DNA of 64,000 nt from Nostoc sp. PCC 7107 (lineage in GTDB: Bacteria > Cyanobacteriota > Cyanobacteriia > Cyanobacteriales > Nostocaceae): NCBI RefSeq assembly GCF_000316625.1, contig NC_019676.1, positions 4,978,501-5,042,500 of the forward strand, read 5' to 3'. Under the pieces are notes generated by a model. The model did no database searches, was not told where the DNA came from, and saw only the letters and a list, made by a program, of their open reading frames with translations. A program made the position numbers and the translations under genes. Below, in pieces: positions 25,372 to 33,279 of this stretch; the first letter of the stretch is position 1, and each line of letters opens with the position of its first letter.

Positions 25372-26352
25372 ATGCCCATATCATACGAGCAAAAACCCCT
25401 ACTTGGTAAATTAACCCTCACCAGTCAACTATCTGCTGAAACCGGATTGCATATTGGTGGTGGTGGCGAAAATTTAGATATCGGTGGACTGGATAAACCT
25501 GTAATTCGTGACCCTTTAACAAAGTATCCTTACTTACCTGGTTCATCTATTAAAGGCAAACTACGTTCCACTTTAGAAAGGTTATTAAATAAACCTCTAA
25601 ATCGCACAGGAGGAAGCGGTACTTGGCGCTATGAAAGTGATGATTTAGCGAATGGATTTACTGAAGTTGAAGCAGGAAGATTTATTGCCTATGAAGGCGC
25701 TAATACCTGTCAAATTAGCCGCGTGTTTGGTTCTACTGGCGGATCAAAATTTTGGATGCCAATTGTAACTGCTAGAACAGAAGGATTATATGAAGAAAAT
25801 AAAAATAATCCTACTTCTACAATACAAAATCAACATTGTATTAGAATTAATCGCGGACGTAATGCACCGGCTCGCTTAATTATTCGAGACAGTCATTTAG
25901 TACCAGAATCAGCAGAAAAGCTAAAGCAAGTTGACACTGGTTTATATATGACTGAGTGGAAATTTGAAAACGGTATTGACCGAGTAACAGCAGCAGCAAA
26001 TCCCAGACAGTTAGAACGTGTACCTGCTGGGTCAAAATTCCAGTTTGAATTAGTTTATACAGTAGAAAATGCCGAGCAAGCTATTGAAGACTTACAAAAT
26101 ATAGCGATCGCTCTCGCTATTCTAGAAGATGATGCACTTGGCGGACATGGTTCTAGAGGTTACGGCAAAGTCAGATTTCAGCACTTCAATTTTTCCTATC
26201 GTAGCTTGGCGCAATACCGTCAAATTACCAACACTCCTGGCGGCTCATCAGGTTTACAAACATTAGAAACCATCGCCAACACACAAGCACTTTTAGATAA
26301 CTTCGGAAGGTTACGCGAGTATATCGAACAACGGTTATTGCCAGGAAATTGA
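25372..26352 (+). CDS. csm3: Csm3 (Cas7), target-RNA cleaving backbone subunit
   Basis: At 326 residues, it is longer than compact Csm3 proteins (about 220) but of the same RAMP type. ETGLHIGGGGENLDIGGLDK is followed by PVIRDP; the Asp in GGLDKPVI (D41) aligns with the catalytic Asp that cuts target RNA at 6-nt steps. Then come PYLPGSSIKGKLRSTLERL, the crRNA thumb region, and a C-terminal glycine-rich loop LGGHGSRGYGKVRF. The extra length includes an insertion around residues 75-140. RNA-cleaving capacity therefore looks intact even though the Cas10 HD site is lost. Confidence 0.92.
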   Translation: MPISYEQKPLLGKLTLTSQLSAETGLHIGGGGENLDIGGLDKPVIRDPLTKYPYLPGSSIKGKLRSTLERLLNKPLNRTGGSGTWRYESDDLANGFTEVEAGRFIAYEGANTCQISRVFGSTGGSKFWMPIVTARTEGLYEENKNNPTSTIQNQHCIRINRGRNAPARLIIRDSHLVPESAEKLKQVDTGLYMTEWKFENGIDRVTAAANPRQLERVPAGSKFQFELVYTVENAEQAIEDLQNIAIALAILEDDALGGHGSRGYGKVRFQHFNFSYRSLAQYRQITNTPGGSSGLQTLETIANTQALLDNFGRLREYIEQRLLPGN

Positions 26353-26354
26353 TC

Positions 26355-27371
26355 ATGAGTGTCTGGAAATTAGTTAAACTCAACTTTGGGCGTAGTCCCG
26401 CGCACTTTGGGGAAGTGGGAATTGGCATGGAAGAAACAAGCGATCGCGTCCGTTCCGATGCTTTGTTTAGCGCCTGGGTAAGCGTCTATGCACGACTGTT
26501 TGGTAAAAAAACAATTGAAGAATTATTACGCCAATTTCCTCATAAAGACCAACCCCAACTAATACCTCCTTTCCGCATCAGTTCAACATTTATTTACCGA
26601 GAAATTGGGAAAGATATAATTTATTATCTTCCCCGTCCTTTGAAATTCCCTAACAAATATCCTCAGAATGATCTGGCTTTTTTCAAAGATTACAAAAAAC
26701 TTAACTACTTGCCTTTACAGGTATGGCAAAGATGGTATCAGGGAACAGGATTTAATGAAAATGCTGATGTTGACAAATTAATTACTCATAACAATGAGTA
26801 CAACAAAGCCTTTAAAAAAGATAAAGTTCCAAAAATTGCAGTAGATAGAGTCACTAGAGCCACCAATCTTTACCATACTGGTTTTGTTCAATTTGAGTGG
26901 GAGAAAAATCCAGCAGGTTTATACTTTTTGTTGCACTTATCTCCAGAAGGCGAGAAATTAGCAGATAAGCTACAAGCCGCTTTGCACTTTTTAGGAGAAG
27001 AAGGACTTGGGGGAGAACGTTCTAGTGGTGCGGGAAGATTTCAAGCAGAGTGGTTAGAATTACCAAAAGATTGGCAAGATGTAGTGAATTTCTCAGAGGG
27101 AAACCATCACACCATTATGAGTCTATTTTGGGATTCACCCATAACAACTGACTTTTTAGATAACGCCAGCTATGACATTCAAGAACGAGGTGGTTGGATT
27201 GCCGAAAGTCAACTCCGGCGTAAAATGGTGAGAATGTTTAGCGAAGGTTCTGTATTTTTAGCGCCACCACAAGGAAAGCTGGTAGATGTTACACCCAAAG
27301 GTTTCAATAAACATCGTATTTACCGTAGTGGTATTAGCTTAAGTCTGCCCATCAAAGCACAGGATAAATAA
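26355..27371 (+). CDS. csm4: Csm4 (Cas5), crRNA 5'-end cap subunit
   Basis: ATG 26355 (MSVWKLVKLNFGRSPAHFGE), just after the csm3 stop, gives 338 residues; a TTG two codons upstream overlaps that stop. The N-terminal RAMP strand, ETSDRVRSDALFSAWVSVYA and the C-terminal glycine-rich loop LGGERSSGAGRFQAEW fit Csm4, which binds the 8-nt crRNA handle and docks Cas10. Position between csm3 and csm5 agrees. The C-terminal part (GWIAESQLRRKMVRMFSEGS) resembles the second RAMP-like half seen in long Csm4 proteins. Confidence 0.88.
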   Translation: MSVWKLVKLNFGRSPAHFGEVGIGMEETSDRVRSDALFSAWVSVYARLFGKKTIEELLRQFPHKDQPQLIPPFRISSTFIYREIGKDIIYYLPRPLKFPNKYPQNDLAFFKDYKKLNYLPLQVWQRWYQGTGFNENADVDKLITHNNEYNKAFKKDKVPKIAVDRVTRATNLYHTGFVQFEWEKNPAGLYFLLHLSPEGEKLADKLQAALHFLGEEGLGGERSSGAGRFQAEWLELPKDWQDVVNFSEGNHHTIMSLFWDSPITTDFLDNASYDIQERGGWIAESQLRRKMVRMFSEGSVFLAPPQGKLVDVTPKGFNKHRIYRSGISLSLPIKAQDK

Positions 27372-27375
27372 TATT

Positions 27376-28659
27376 ATGGTGGTTTCTCCCGAATTTGCTC
27401 TCAAGAAACCTGATTTTTATCAATCAAAAAAGATACAGTTGACCAGTCCAATTTTACATATAGGCTCATCGGTATCTAGATTGAATCCATTTGAATATGT
27501 GCAGACAGATAGAAAAGTCTATCTACCCAATCAAGAAGCATTAGCAAAGGGTTTATTAGCGCGAGGTGGACGATTTTTAAATGATTACATTCAAGCAATT
27601 GAAGAACGTCAAGATATCACCCAACTATTAAAACAAGCTTTTGGTTCCGAGTGGTGGAAAGCTACAGACACAAATGAGTGTCCAATTTTTCCTAAAGAAT
27701 CTATCAGTCAAAAGTTGACATCAGAGAAAATTACAGATTTACGTCCCATGATTCGCAATGGTATGGGGCAATTATTTATCCCTGGTTCTTCAATTAAAGG
27801 AGCAATTAGAACTGCGATCGCATATCATTTATTGAAATACTCAGACCGCTATCAAGTACCTTCCGCAAAGCGAGTAAGCGAAATTGAGAAAAACTTGAGA
27901 GAAAAATTAGGGCAACTTAACCAATATCAGCATAAATTTCTTGATGATGACCTATTTATGAATAGTTTATTTTCAGAATTTAGTCTTACATATCAAGAGA
28001 GAAACTTTCCAGGTAAAGGACCAAATACAGATTTTTTAAGAGCGCTCAAAGTGACAGATTCAGAACCATTCTTAGAAGGAAAAATTACAACTAAGAAAGG
28101 TCAAGAAATTCCTGTTAATATACCTGTGGTAGCTGAGGTAATTGTTTCTAGCAGATTTCCCGATTACTTAGCTAAATATAAAGCCTCTATCTATGCTGAA
28201 ATGGTGCGAAATGTTCAGACTGAATTCACCGTGACATTAGATACAGAAATGGTTTCATGGTTTCAACATAAACAAGGAATGAAGTTACCCTTTAGTAACT
28301 TGGATGAACTCTTGCAAATATGCCAGGAATTTACCCAAGAACAATGGGATTATGAACATGATTACTGGCAAGAACTTAAAAACAATCCTAGAGCATCAGG
28401 TAAAAATTTAGATTTCAATTACATCCGTGAATTTTATGAGCCAGAAAAATCTCCCTATAGTTTGAGATTGGGGTGGGGTAGTGGAATGAATGGAACTACT
28501 GTTGGTTTGTGTCTTGATGATGAATTACGAGAAGACATCCGCGATACCTGTGGTTTAAAAGCGCCTGGTTTTGAAGCACCAAAATCTAGGCGAACTGTAA
28601 TGAGTTCTAATGGTGAGATCAAATTTGTACCAGGATGGGTTAAATGCAGAGTACTATAG
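27376..28659 (+). CDS. csm5: Csm5 (Cas7-like), crRNA 3' side subunit
   Basis: The 427-residue RAMP protein starts 4 bp after csm4. Early motif IQLTSPILHIGSSVSRLNPF, then RNGMGQLFIPGSSIKGAIRT, the typical Csm5 RAMP motif, and a C-terminal SLRLGWGSGMNGTTVGL glycine-rich loop. Csm5 caps the 3' side of the Csm filament and is needed for crRNA maturation. It is the last core subunit before an AAA/TOPRIM gene pair that is not a standard part of the operon; 57 bp separate them. Confidence 0.9.
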   Translation: MVVSPEFALKKPDFYQSKKIQLTSPILHIGSSVSRLNPFEYVQTDRKVYLPNQEALAKGLLARGGRFLNDYIQAIEERQDITQLLKQAFGSEWWKATDTNECPIFPKESISQKLTSEKITDLRPMIRNGMGQLFIPGSSIKGAIRTAIAYHLLKYSDRYQVPSAKRVSEIEKNLREKLGQLNQYQHKFLDDDLFMNSLFSEFSLTYQERNFPGKGPNTDFLRALKVTDSEPFLEGKITTKKGQEIPVNIPVVAEVIVSSRFPDYLAKYKASIYAEMVRNVQTEFTVTLDTEMVSWFQHKQGMKLPFSNLDELLQICQEFTQEQWDYEHDYWQELKNNPRASGKNLDFNYIREFYEPEKSPYSLRLGWGSGMNGTTVGLCLDDELREDIRDTCGLKAPGFEAPKSRRTVMSSNGEIKFVPGWVKCRVL

Positions 28660-28716
28660 CTGTATAAAAATATTAAATTACACTATCAACATAAATACTA
28701 GTTTAGGATATCTTAA

Positions 28717-30093
28717 ATGCCAAATTACTTAAAAAGAATCGAAGCTATTGGTATTCACAAGCGTTTTGATATTACTCACGATTTTTCACCAGGAGTGAAT
28801 ATCCTACATGGTGTAAATGGTTCTGGAAAAACCACGTTAATTCACATTATCACCAATATTTTAAATGGAGATTATGAACGTTTCTTATATATCGATTTTT
28901 TTCGTATCAGAATTTGGTACGACGATGATAATTTTATAACTCTTTTAAAAGAGAATAGTAATGATGGAGAAACACAAGCTATCAATGTATTTGTTAATCA
29001 AGATCGACGAGGCATTAAGATTAATAAACAAATTAATGAATTTGTCGAGGAATCAAAACTTGAATTAACAAAAAGGTATGCTCAACAAAAAGTCATATTA
29101 GGAGTTGCTTATTTCCCAGCTTTTAGAATGATGATAGAAGCTTGGCAATCCTCAGAAGAAAATATTAGCATAGATCAAGATAAAACTACTAAGTTTGCTA
29201 GGAAAATATTTGGAGAATTTACACCAAAAATAAATTATCCATCTCCCAAAGATATTGAGCAAAGTTTAATATATGAGATTCAAGAAATTAAAAATAAACT
29301 ATCAGTACTTGATCGACAAGTAATGGCACAAGTATCTATAGAGTTTATTTCTGATTCAATCAAAAATAATTTCCAGCATAACTTAGAAAAACCTGAGATA
29401 ATATTTTCTAAAATTAAATCTTTATTTCAGAAAATTCAAAGCTATCCAATCTCCGAAGAATCTTATATGTCTTCAAATGAAATTTATATAAATATTAGAA
29501 ATCTTTTAGATTTACATAGAGAAAACGAAGATAGACAACTCACATTATTTTTAAGCATTTATTATGATTCTCTTGAGAAAATAGCTACTAAATTAAAAGA
29601 AGAGTATTTTAATATTGACAAGTTTTTATCGGCAGTTAATAGTTTCTTAGAAAGTAAAAAACTAACAATATTTAGAGGCATACAAAAAGAAGATAATACA
29701 TTAATCAAAATCATATTTGATGATGGTTCTATATTGAATGGTCTGGGTCTGGATACTTTATCGTCAGGTGAACGTCAAATAGTGACGATTCTGTATGCAG
29801 CTACATATATGAGTGACGAAAAATTAATCATGATTGATGAGCCAGAAATCTCACTGCATATTGACTGGCAAAGAAATTTACTTAAAAAAATGTCTGAGCA
29901 ATTACATGAAAGACAAGTTATTGCCTGTACTCATTCACCAATGATTCCTACAGACTATGATGATTATTTAAGAGAAATAGGAATAACAACAACTGATCAG
30001 AATTTATGGGGATTAGATGAAGAAGATGATGATAATGATAACAATGACTTTGATGAATATGATTTTATAGTTGATGATCAGGAGATATCATAA
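28717..30093 (+). CDS. AAA (ABC-like) ATPase, AriA/OLD-type, inside the CRISPR operon
   Basis: The 458-residue protein has a single ABC/SMC-like ATPase head split by a long helical insertion: Walker A ILHGVNGSGKTTLIHI (29-44), a coiled middle (about 100-330), signature LSSGERQ (348-354), Walker B KLIMIDEPE with D374/E375, and a His switch in ACTHSPMIPTD. The tail is strikingly acidic (DEEDDDNDNNDFDEYDF). This layout is that of AAA_15/AAA_21 defence ATPases such as AriA of PARIS and OLD. Its stop overlaps the start of a DUF4435/TOPRIM gene (TAATG). The pair is more AT-rich than the csm genes, suggesting separate origin. Confidence 0.85.
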   Translation: MPNYLKRIEAIGIHKRFDITHDFSPGVNILHGVNGSGKTTLIHIITNILNGDYERFLYIDFFRIRIWYDDDNFITLLKENSNDGETQAINVFVNQDRRGIKINKQINEFVEESKLELTKRYAQQKVILGVAYFPAFRMMIEAWQSSEENISIDQDKTTKFARKIFGEFTPKINYPSPKDIEQSLIYEIQEIKNKLSVLDRQVMAQVSIEFISDSIKNNFQHNLEKPEIIFSKIKSLFQKIQSYPISEESYMSSNEIYINIRNLLDLHRENEDRQLTLFLSIYYDSLEKIATKLKEEYFNIDKFLSAVNSFLESKKLTIFRGIQKEDNTLIKIIFDDGSILNGLGLDTLSSGERQIVTILYAATYMSDEKLIMIDEPEISLHIDWQRNLLKKMSEQLHERQVIACTHSPMIPTDYDDYLREIGITTTDQNLWGLDEEDDDNDNNDFDEYDFIVDDQEIS

Positions 30094-31184
30094 TGAATGA
30101 GTGGGGTTTTAAGATTGATGAATATCAACGTGCAATTGGAACATTCAGTAACAGAAAACGTTTAATAGTTGAAGGCAAATCAGATAAATATTTATTTAAA
30201 ATATTGTTGGACGAATTTTCTCTGGCAACACATCAATTCCAGAAAGAAAGAAAAAACAGTATTGACAAAGTTGATATTGATGACGTTGAGACACTGATTA
30301 AAAGTGATGATTCACTCAAATTATTTATTGTTGATGCTGCTGGTAATCGTCAAAAAATTGAACGCATTCATAAAAATGTTAAAAATCTACCGAAATACAC
30401 TAATTTAGTATTTTTCGTTGATCGGGAGTTTGACAATTTTACTATTTCTTTTGAAGAAGAGATTAAAGATGAAATGAGTAGTCATAAAGTTGATGGCGCA
30501 CTTATTTGGTCTAGAGGTCATTCAATTGAAAACTATTTATTTGACTCCACTATTCTTCATCAGCCTTTAAGAATATTATCTGATGGAAAGTTATTCGATG
30601 ATGCTATTAAAATATTTGAAGATAATTTTTATTTAACGATTCGTCTCGCTAGTGCCGTTAGTATAGCATTTAAAGAATGTGAAAAAATACAAGCTTTGGA
30701 AAAAATAATTGACTGGGAATTAATTGATATTGACACTTCAAATGTTAATTTACGAATTGTTGATTGGAGAGAAAAAATGTATAAAAGAGGTGAGCAAGAT
30801 CAGAGAGGAAGAACAATTAGAAAATTCTCTAATGAAGAAATTGAACAAATAATAAATAGTTACCAAATGTGGTATCAAAAAATTGAAAATGATAATGTAG
30901 ATGAAAGTATCCTTCGATGGATATGTCACGGTCATATTGGATTTCAAGTAATTTTGGAAGTATATTGTAGCTGCGTTCACTATTGCGTTCTAAATAGAGA
31001 AATAAACAACGAATTAAATAAAACAAAAGATATAAATAAAGTTTATAGAGAAGCAAATCACAAAATTCACAAAAGTGGAAAAGATGATATATGGGAGCAA
31101 TTTGCTAATTGGTGGGCGCATAAAGCCGTGAGAAATGAGTGTCTTTATCCATTAGAAGTTTTAGAAAAGTTAGGGATAATCTAA
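30093..31184 (+). CDS. DUF4435/TOPRIM protein, AriB-like
   Basis: The 363-residue protein follows the DUF4435 pattern: RLIVEGKSDKYLFKILL with Glu27, then TNLVFFVDREFDNF with Asp110 and Asp114, then the family hallmark LIWSRGHSIENYLFD (138-152). Glu plus DxxxD is the TOPRIM metal site, implying a nuclease. In PARIS (AriA ATPase plus AriB DUF4435) the nuclease is held by the ATPase and released by an anti-restriction protein, then attacks host tRNA. Here the start codon overlaps the ATPase stop, so the two are translated together. Whether this is PARIS-like or a CRISPR effector cannot be decided from sequence. Confidence 0.82.
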   Translation: MNEWGFKIDEYQRAIGTFSNRKRLIVEGKSDKYLFKILLDEFSLATHQFQKERKNSIDKVDIDDVETLIKSDDSLKLFIVDAAGNRQKIERIHKNVKNLPKYTNLVFFVDREFDNFTISFEEEIKDEMSSHKVDGALIWSRGHSIENYLFDSTILHQPLRILSDGKLFDDAIKIFEDNFYLTIRLASAVSIAFKECEKIQALEKIIDWELIDIDTSNVNLRIVDWREKMYKRGEQDQRGRTIRKFSNEEIEQIINSYQMWYQKIENDNVDESILRWICHGHIGFQVILEVYCSCVHYCVLNREINNELNKTKDINKVYREANHKIHKSGKDDIWEQFANWWAHKAVRNECLYPLEVLEKLGII

Positions 31185-31228
31185 AGATTAATAACTTAGA
31201 AGTGTTGATAAAACTTTAACTAAAATAA

Positions 31229-31990
31229 ATGCTAATTCATTCAACTTGGACATTAAGCGTATCCGATCTGACAGTTTTACCTCGTTCCTATAGCTTAGAA
31301 CTGGTTAAACAACTACATAAACAACTAGGTTTAGAAATAGGAGTTGAGACAATTGCCTCTACTTCTTACTCAGGAATAATCGGTTTTTATTCCACATCCA
31401 AAGATTTTTTGACGTTCCATCCAGAGGAATTTTATAAGTTATCACTGTCTGGACTACAGGAAGTTACAGCCAAAGCAATTTCTCATCTCAATCTCTCAGA
31501 ATATTTAGAATTTCTCGGAGCAAAATTTAAGATCATCAACCGTGAAGATGAAATCACCAGTTATGAAGAACTGTACACAAATTTAGTAGCAAATGAACCA
31601 GAACACATTAGACGGTTTGACTTGCAGTTTATCACTCCTACTGCTTTTGCTCAAGGTGGAGCAAACCTACCTTTACCTTTACCTACACTCATGTTTCGCA
31701 GTTGGTTAGAACGCTGGAATAATTTTGCACCTGTATATTTAGGAGGTGATGAATTAATTGCTTATCTTAATAACGCTGTTGTACTTAAAAGTCACAAGAT
31801 TCACACTCGAACGTACCAATTACATAAAGGGTTTGTGAATGGATTTGTTGGTGATGTAACTTTACAAATTTTTAACCGTGCTGATCCATTACTGGCGAAT
31901 GTGGCTAACTTATTAGTGCAATATTCGCGTTTTGCAGGTACGGGTATGAAGACACGCTTGGGTATGGGACAGACAATTCTAAATGACTAA
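31229..31990 (+). CDS. cas6: Cas6 pre-crRNA processing endoribonuclease
   Basis: This 253-residue double-RAMP protein ends in the Cas6 glycine-rich motif FAGTGMKTRLGMGQT. A central LQFITPTAFAQGGANLPLPL and LMFRSWLERWNNFAP are typical of the Cas6 form found with cyanobacterial type III systems. Cas6 cuts the CRISPR transcript inside each repeat to make crRNAs with an 8-nt 5' handle. It lies after the AAA/TOPRIM pair, 44 bp downstream, so the pair is embedded in the operon rather than attached at its end. A catalytic His is likely among several in the sequence; I could not place it. Confidence 0.9.
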   Translation: MLIHSTWTLSVSDLTVLPRSYSLELVKQLHKQLGLEIGVETIASTSYSGIIGFYSTSKDFLTFHPEEFYKLSLSGLQEVTAKAISHLNLSEYLEFLGAKFKIINREDEITSYEELYTNLVANEPEHIRRFDLQFITPTAFAQGGANLPLPLPTLMFRSWLERWNNFAPVYLGGDELIAYLNNAVVLKSHKIHTRTYQLHKGFVNGFVGDVTLQIFNRADPLLANVANLLVQYSRFAGTGMKTRLGMGQTILND

Positions 31991-32012
31991 CAATTTAGGA
32001 AATTAAAATATC

Positions 32013-32924
32013 ATGGAAACAATGATAATGACTGTAGGGACTTCACTTCTTACTAATCGTGATGAAAATTTAGATAATAAACGTCCTTGGGTTGGACATC
32101 AAATAATAGGTGATCGTCAAATAGCTCTTCAGTGGATGACTGAAATAGAACCAGAATTTATTAGTGCTGAAACTAATACAATATGGCGACTTAATCCTGG
32201 CTTTAATGATGAAATTTTATTGTTGCATTCAGATACTCCATCTGGCTTAGAATGTGCTGAAGTTGTTCAGGAATATCTACAAACTGTTTTGGGTCAAAAA
32301 AATGTATGTCTATATTCAATTCCAGGAATTAATTATGATTTAGATGAATCAGGATCAGCATTAGAACAGATGGCGATATTTCTCAGAAAATTGATTTCAG
32401 AAGCAAAGGGAAATGTCACTTTAGCAGCAACCGGTGGTTTTAAAGCCCAAACAATGATTATGGCACTGGTAGGTAATGCTTTTAAAGTTCCTGTATGCTA
32501 TGTTCATGAACAGTATAAAGCACTTATTTACTTACCGTATTTATCTGATACTGCCGAACCTCAAGTATTAGTAAAACGTGCCAACCTACCTGAATCTGGC
32601 CTAGATAGATCAAAAATTATCAAAGTTCAAGACGAATCATACGGGCATCATAGACCAAAGGTATGGAAAAAAGTAGAAAAAATGCTGCAAAATATTATTT
32701 GGGTTGAGTATGTAAGATTTGACCAGAATGCTTTTTCTGCTCCTAAAAATGGAGTAAAAGCAGCTACACGAAAAACCCCTGATGGTCGTCATATATTTTG
32801 GATTCACTTACATGAAAGTGAACAAAAACATATTGCTGTTTCTGTGGAGACTACAGGTTATACGCCAGAACACTTGGAGCAAGCAACAAAGGAACTACGC
32901 GAACGCTTAGGTAGTTTAGTTTAA
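32013..32924 (+). CDS. CARF-domain CRISPR-associated protein (Cas_APE2256/TIGR02619-like)
   Basis: The 303-residue protein has an N-terminal CARF fold: the first strand-loop is METMIMTVGTSLLTN and the ligand-binding motif AATGGFKAQTMIMALVGNAF (138-157) is followed by PVCYVHEQYKALIYLPYL. The C-terminal ~110 residues (from about 200, HHRPKVWKKVEKML) form a small mixed domain I do not recognise. No helical HEPN Rx4-6H motif or clear PD-(D/E)XK site stands out; RKTPDGRH at about 253-260 fits the spacing but sits in a Pro/Gly turn. CARF proteins bind cyclic oligoadenylate. It ends the operon. Confidence 0.8.
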   Translation: METMIMTVGTSLLTNRDENLDNKRPWVGHQIIGDRQIALQWMTEIEPEFISAETNTIWRLNPGFNDEILLLHSDTPSGLECAEVVQEYLQTVLGQKNVCLYSIPGINYDLDESGSALEQMAIFLRKLISEAKGNVTLAATGGFKAQTMIMALVGNAFKVPVCYVHEQYKALIYLPYLSDTAEPQVLVKRANLPESGLDRSKIIKVQDESYGHHRPKVWKKVEKMLQNIIWVEYVRFDQNAFSAPKNGVKAATRKTPDGRHIFWIHLHESEQKHIAVSVETTGYTPEHLEQATKELRERLGSLV

Positions 32925-33279
32925 CAACTACATTTCGATCGCACTTCTAATTCCCATCAAAACCCAACAGCGATCGCACCTCTCAATTTCCCCTCAAACC
33001 CAAACAATGAGTATCTTACAGCGATGCCACGAGCAGCTACAACTACGAAGCGTCAGCCGAAAGCCAAGTCTGCGTCTACTTCTTCAGTTCCTACGTTGTT
33101 CATGTGTCGCCACACATTGTGAATGTGTGGCCTTGCATTGTGAATGTATTAAGTCACATTGTTAATGCGTGGCCTTGCATTGTAAATGTATTAAGTTAAA
33201 TTTTTGATGTGTTGTCTTACATTAGTTTTGTTTGTTGGGTTTCGCTATTGCTCCACCCAACTTACTTGACTTTAACCTA
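32925..33279. other. Intergenic region after the CRISPR operon
   Basis: No standard gene and no CRISPR array. It starts with two HIP1-containing stretches, then a 32-codon open frame from ATG 33024 (MPRAATTTKRQPKAKSASTS), which looks like the basic start of a protein cut short, and then the 42-bp tandem repeat at 33113-33196. The converging phosphodiesterase gene ends at 33280. Confidence 0.5.
33113..33196. repeat. Two 42-bp tandem repeats with CATT/AATG symmetry
   Basis: The units 33113-33154 and 33155-33196 are nearly identical. Both read CACATTGT, AATG, GTGGCCTTGCATTGT and AATGTATTAAGT in order. Each unit holds two CATTGT-x-AATG half-repeats, so the array is four imperfect palindromic modules. 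There are no spacers, so it is not a CRISPR array. Confidence 0.85.

Noticed and set aside
32765-32792. RKTPDGRH in the CARF protein as a HEPN Rx4-6H RNase motif
   Set aside because: It lies in a Pro/Gly turn between likely strands, not in a helix, so it is not a convincing HEPN site.
33113-33196. Direct repeats just after cas genes, possible CRISPR array
   Set aside because: The two 42-bp units are contiguous with no spacers and are built of smaller palindromic modules.
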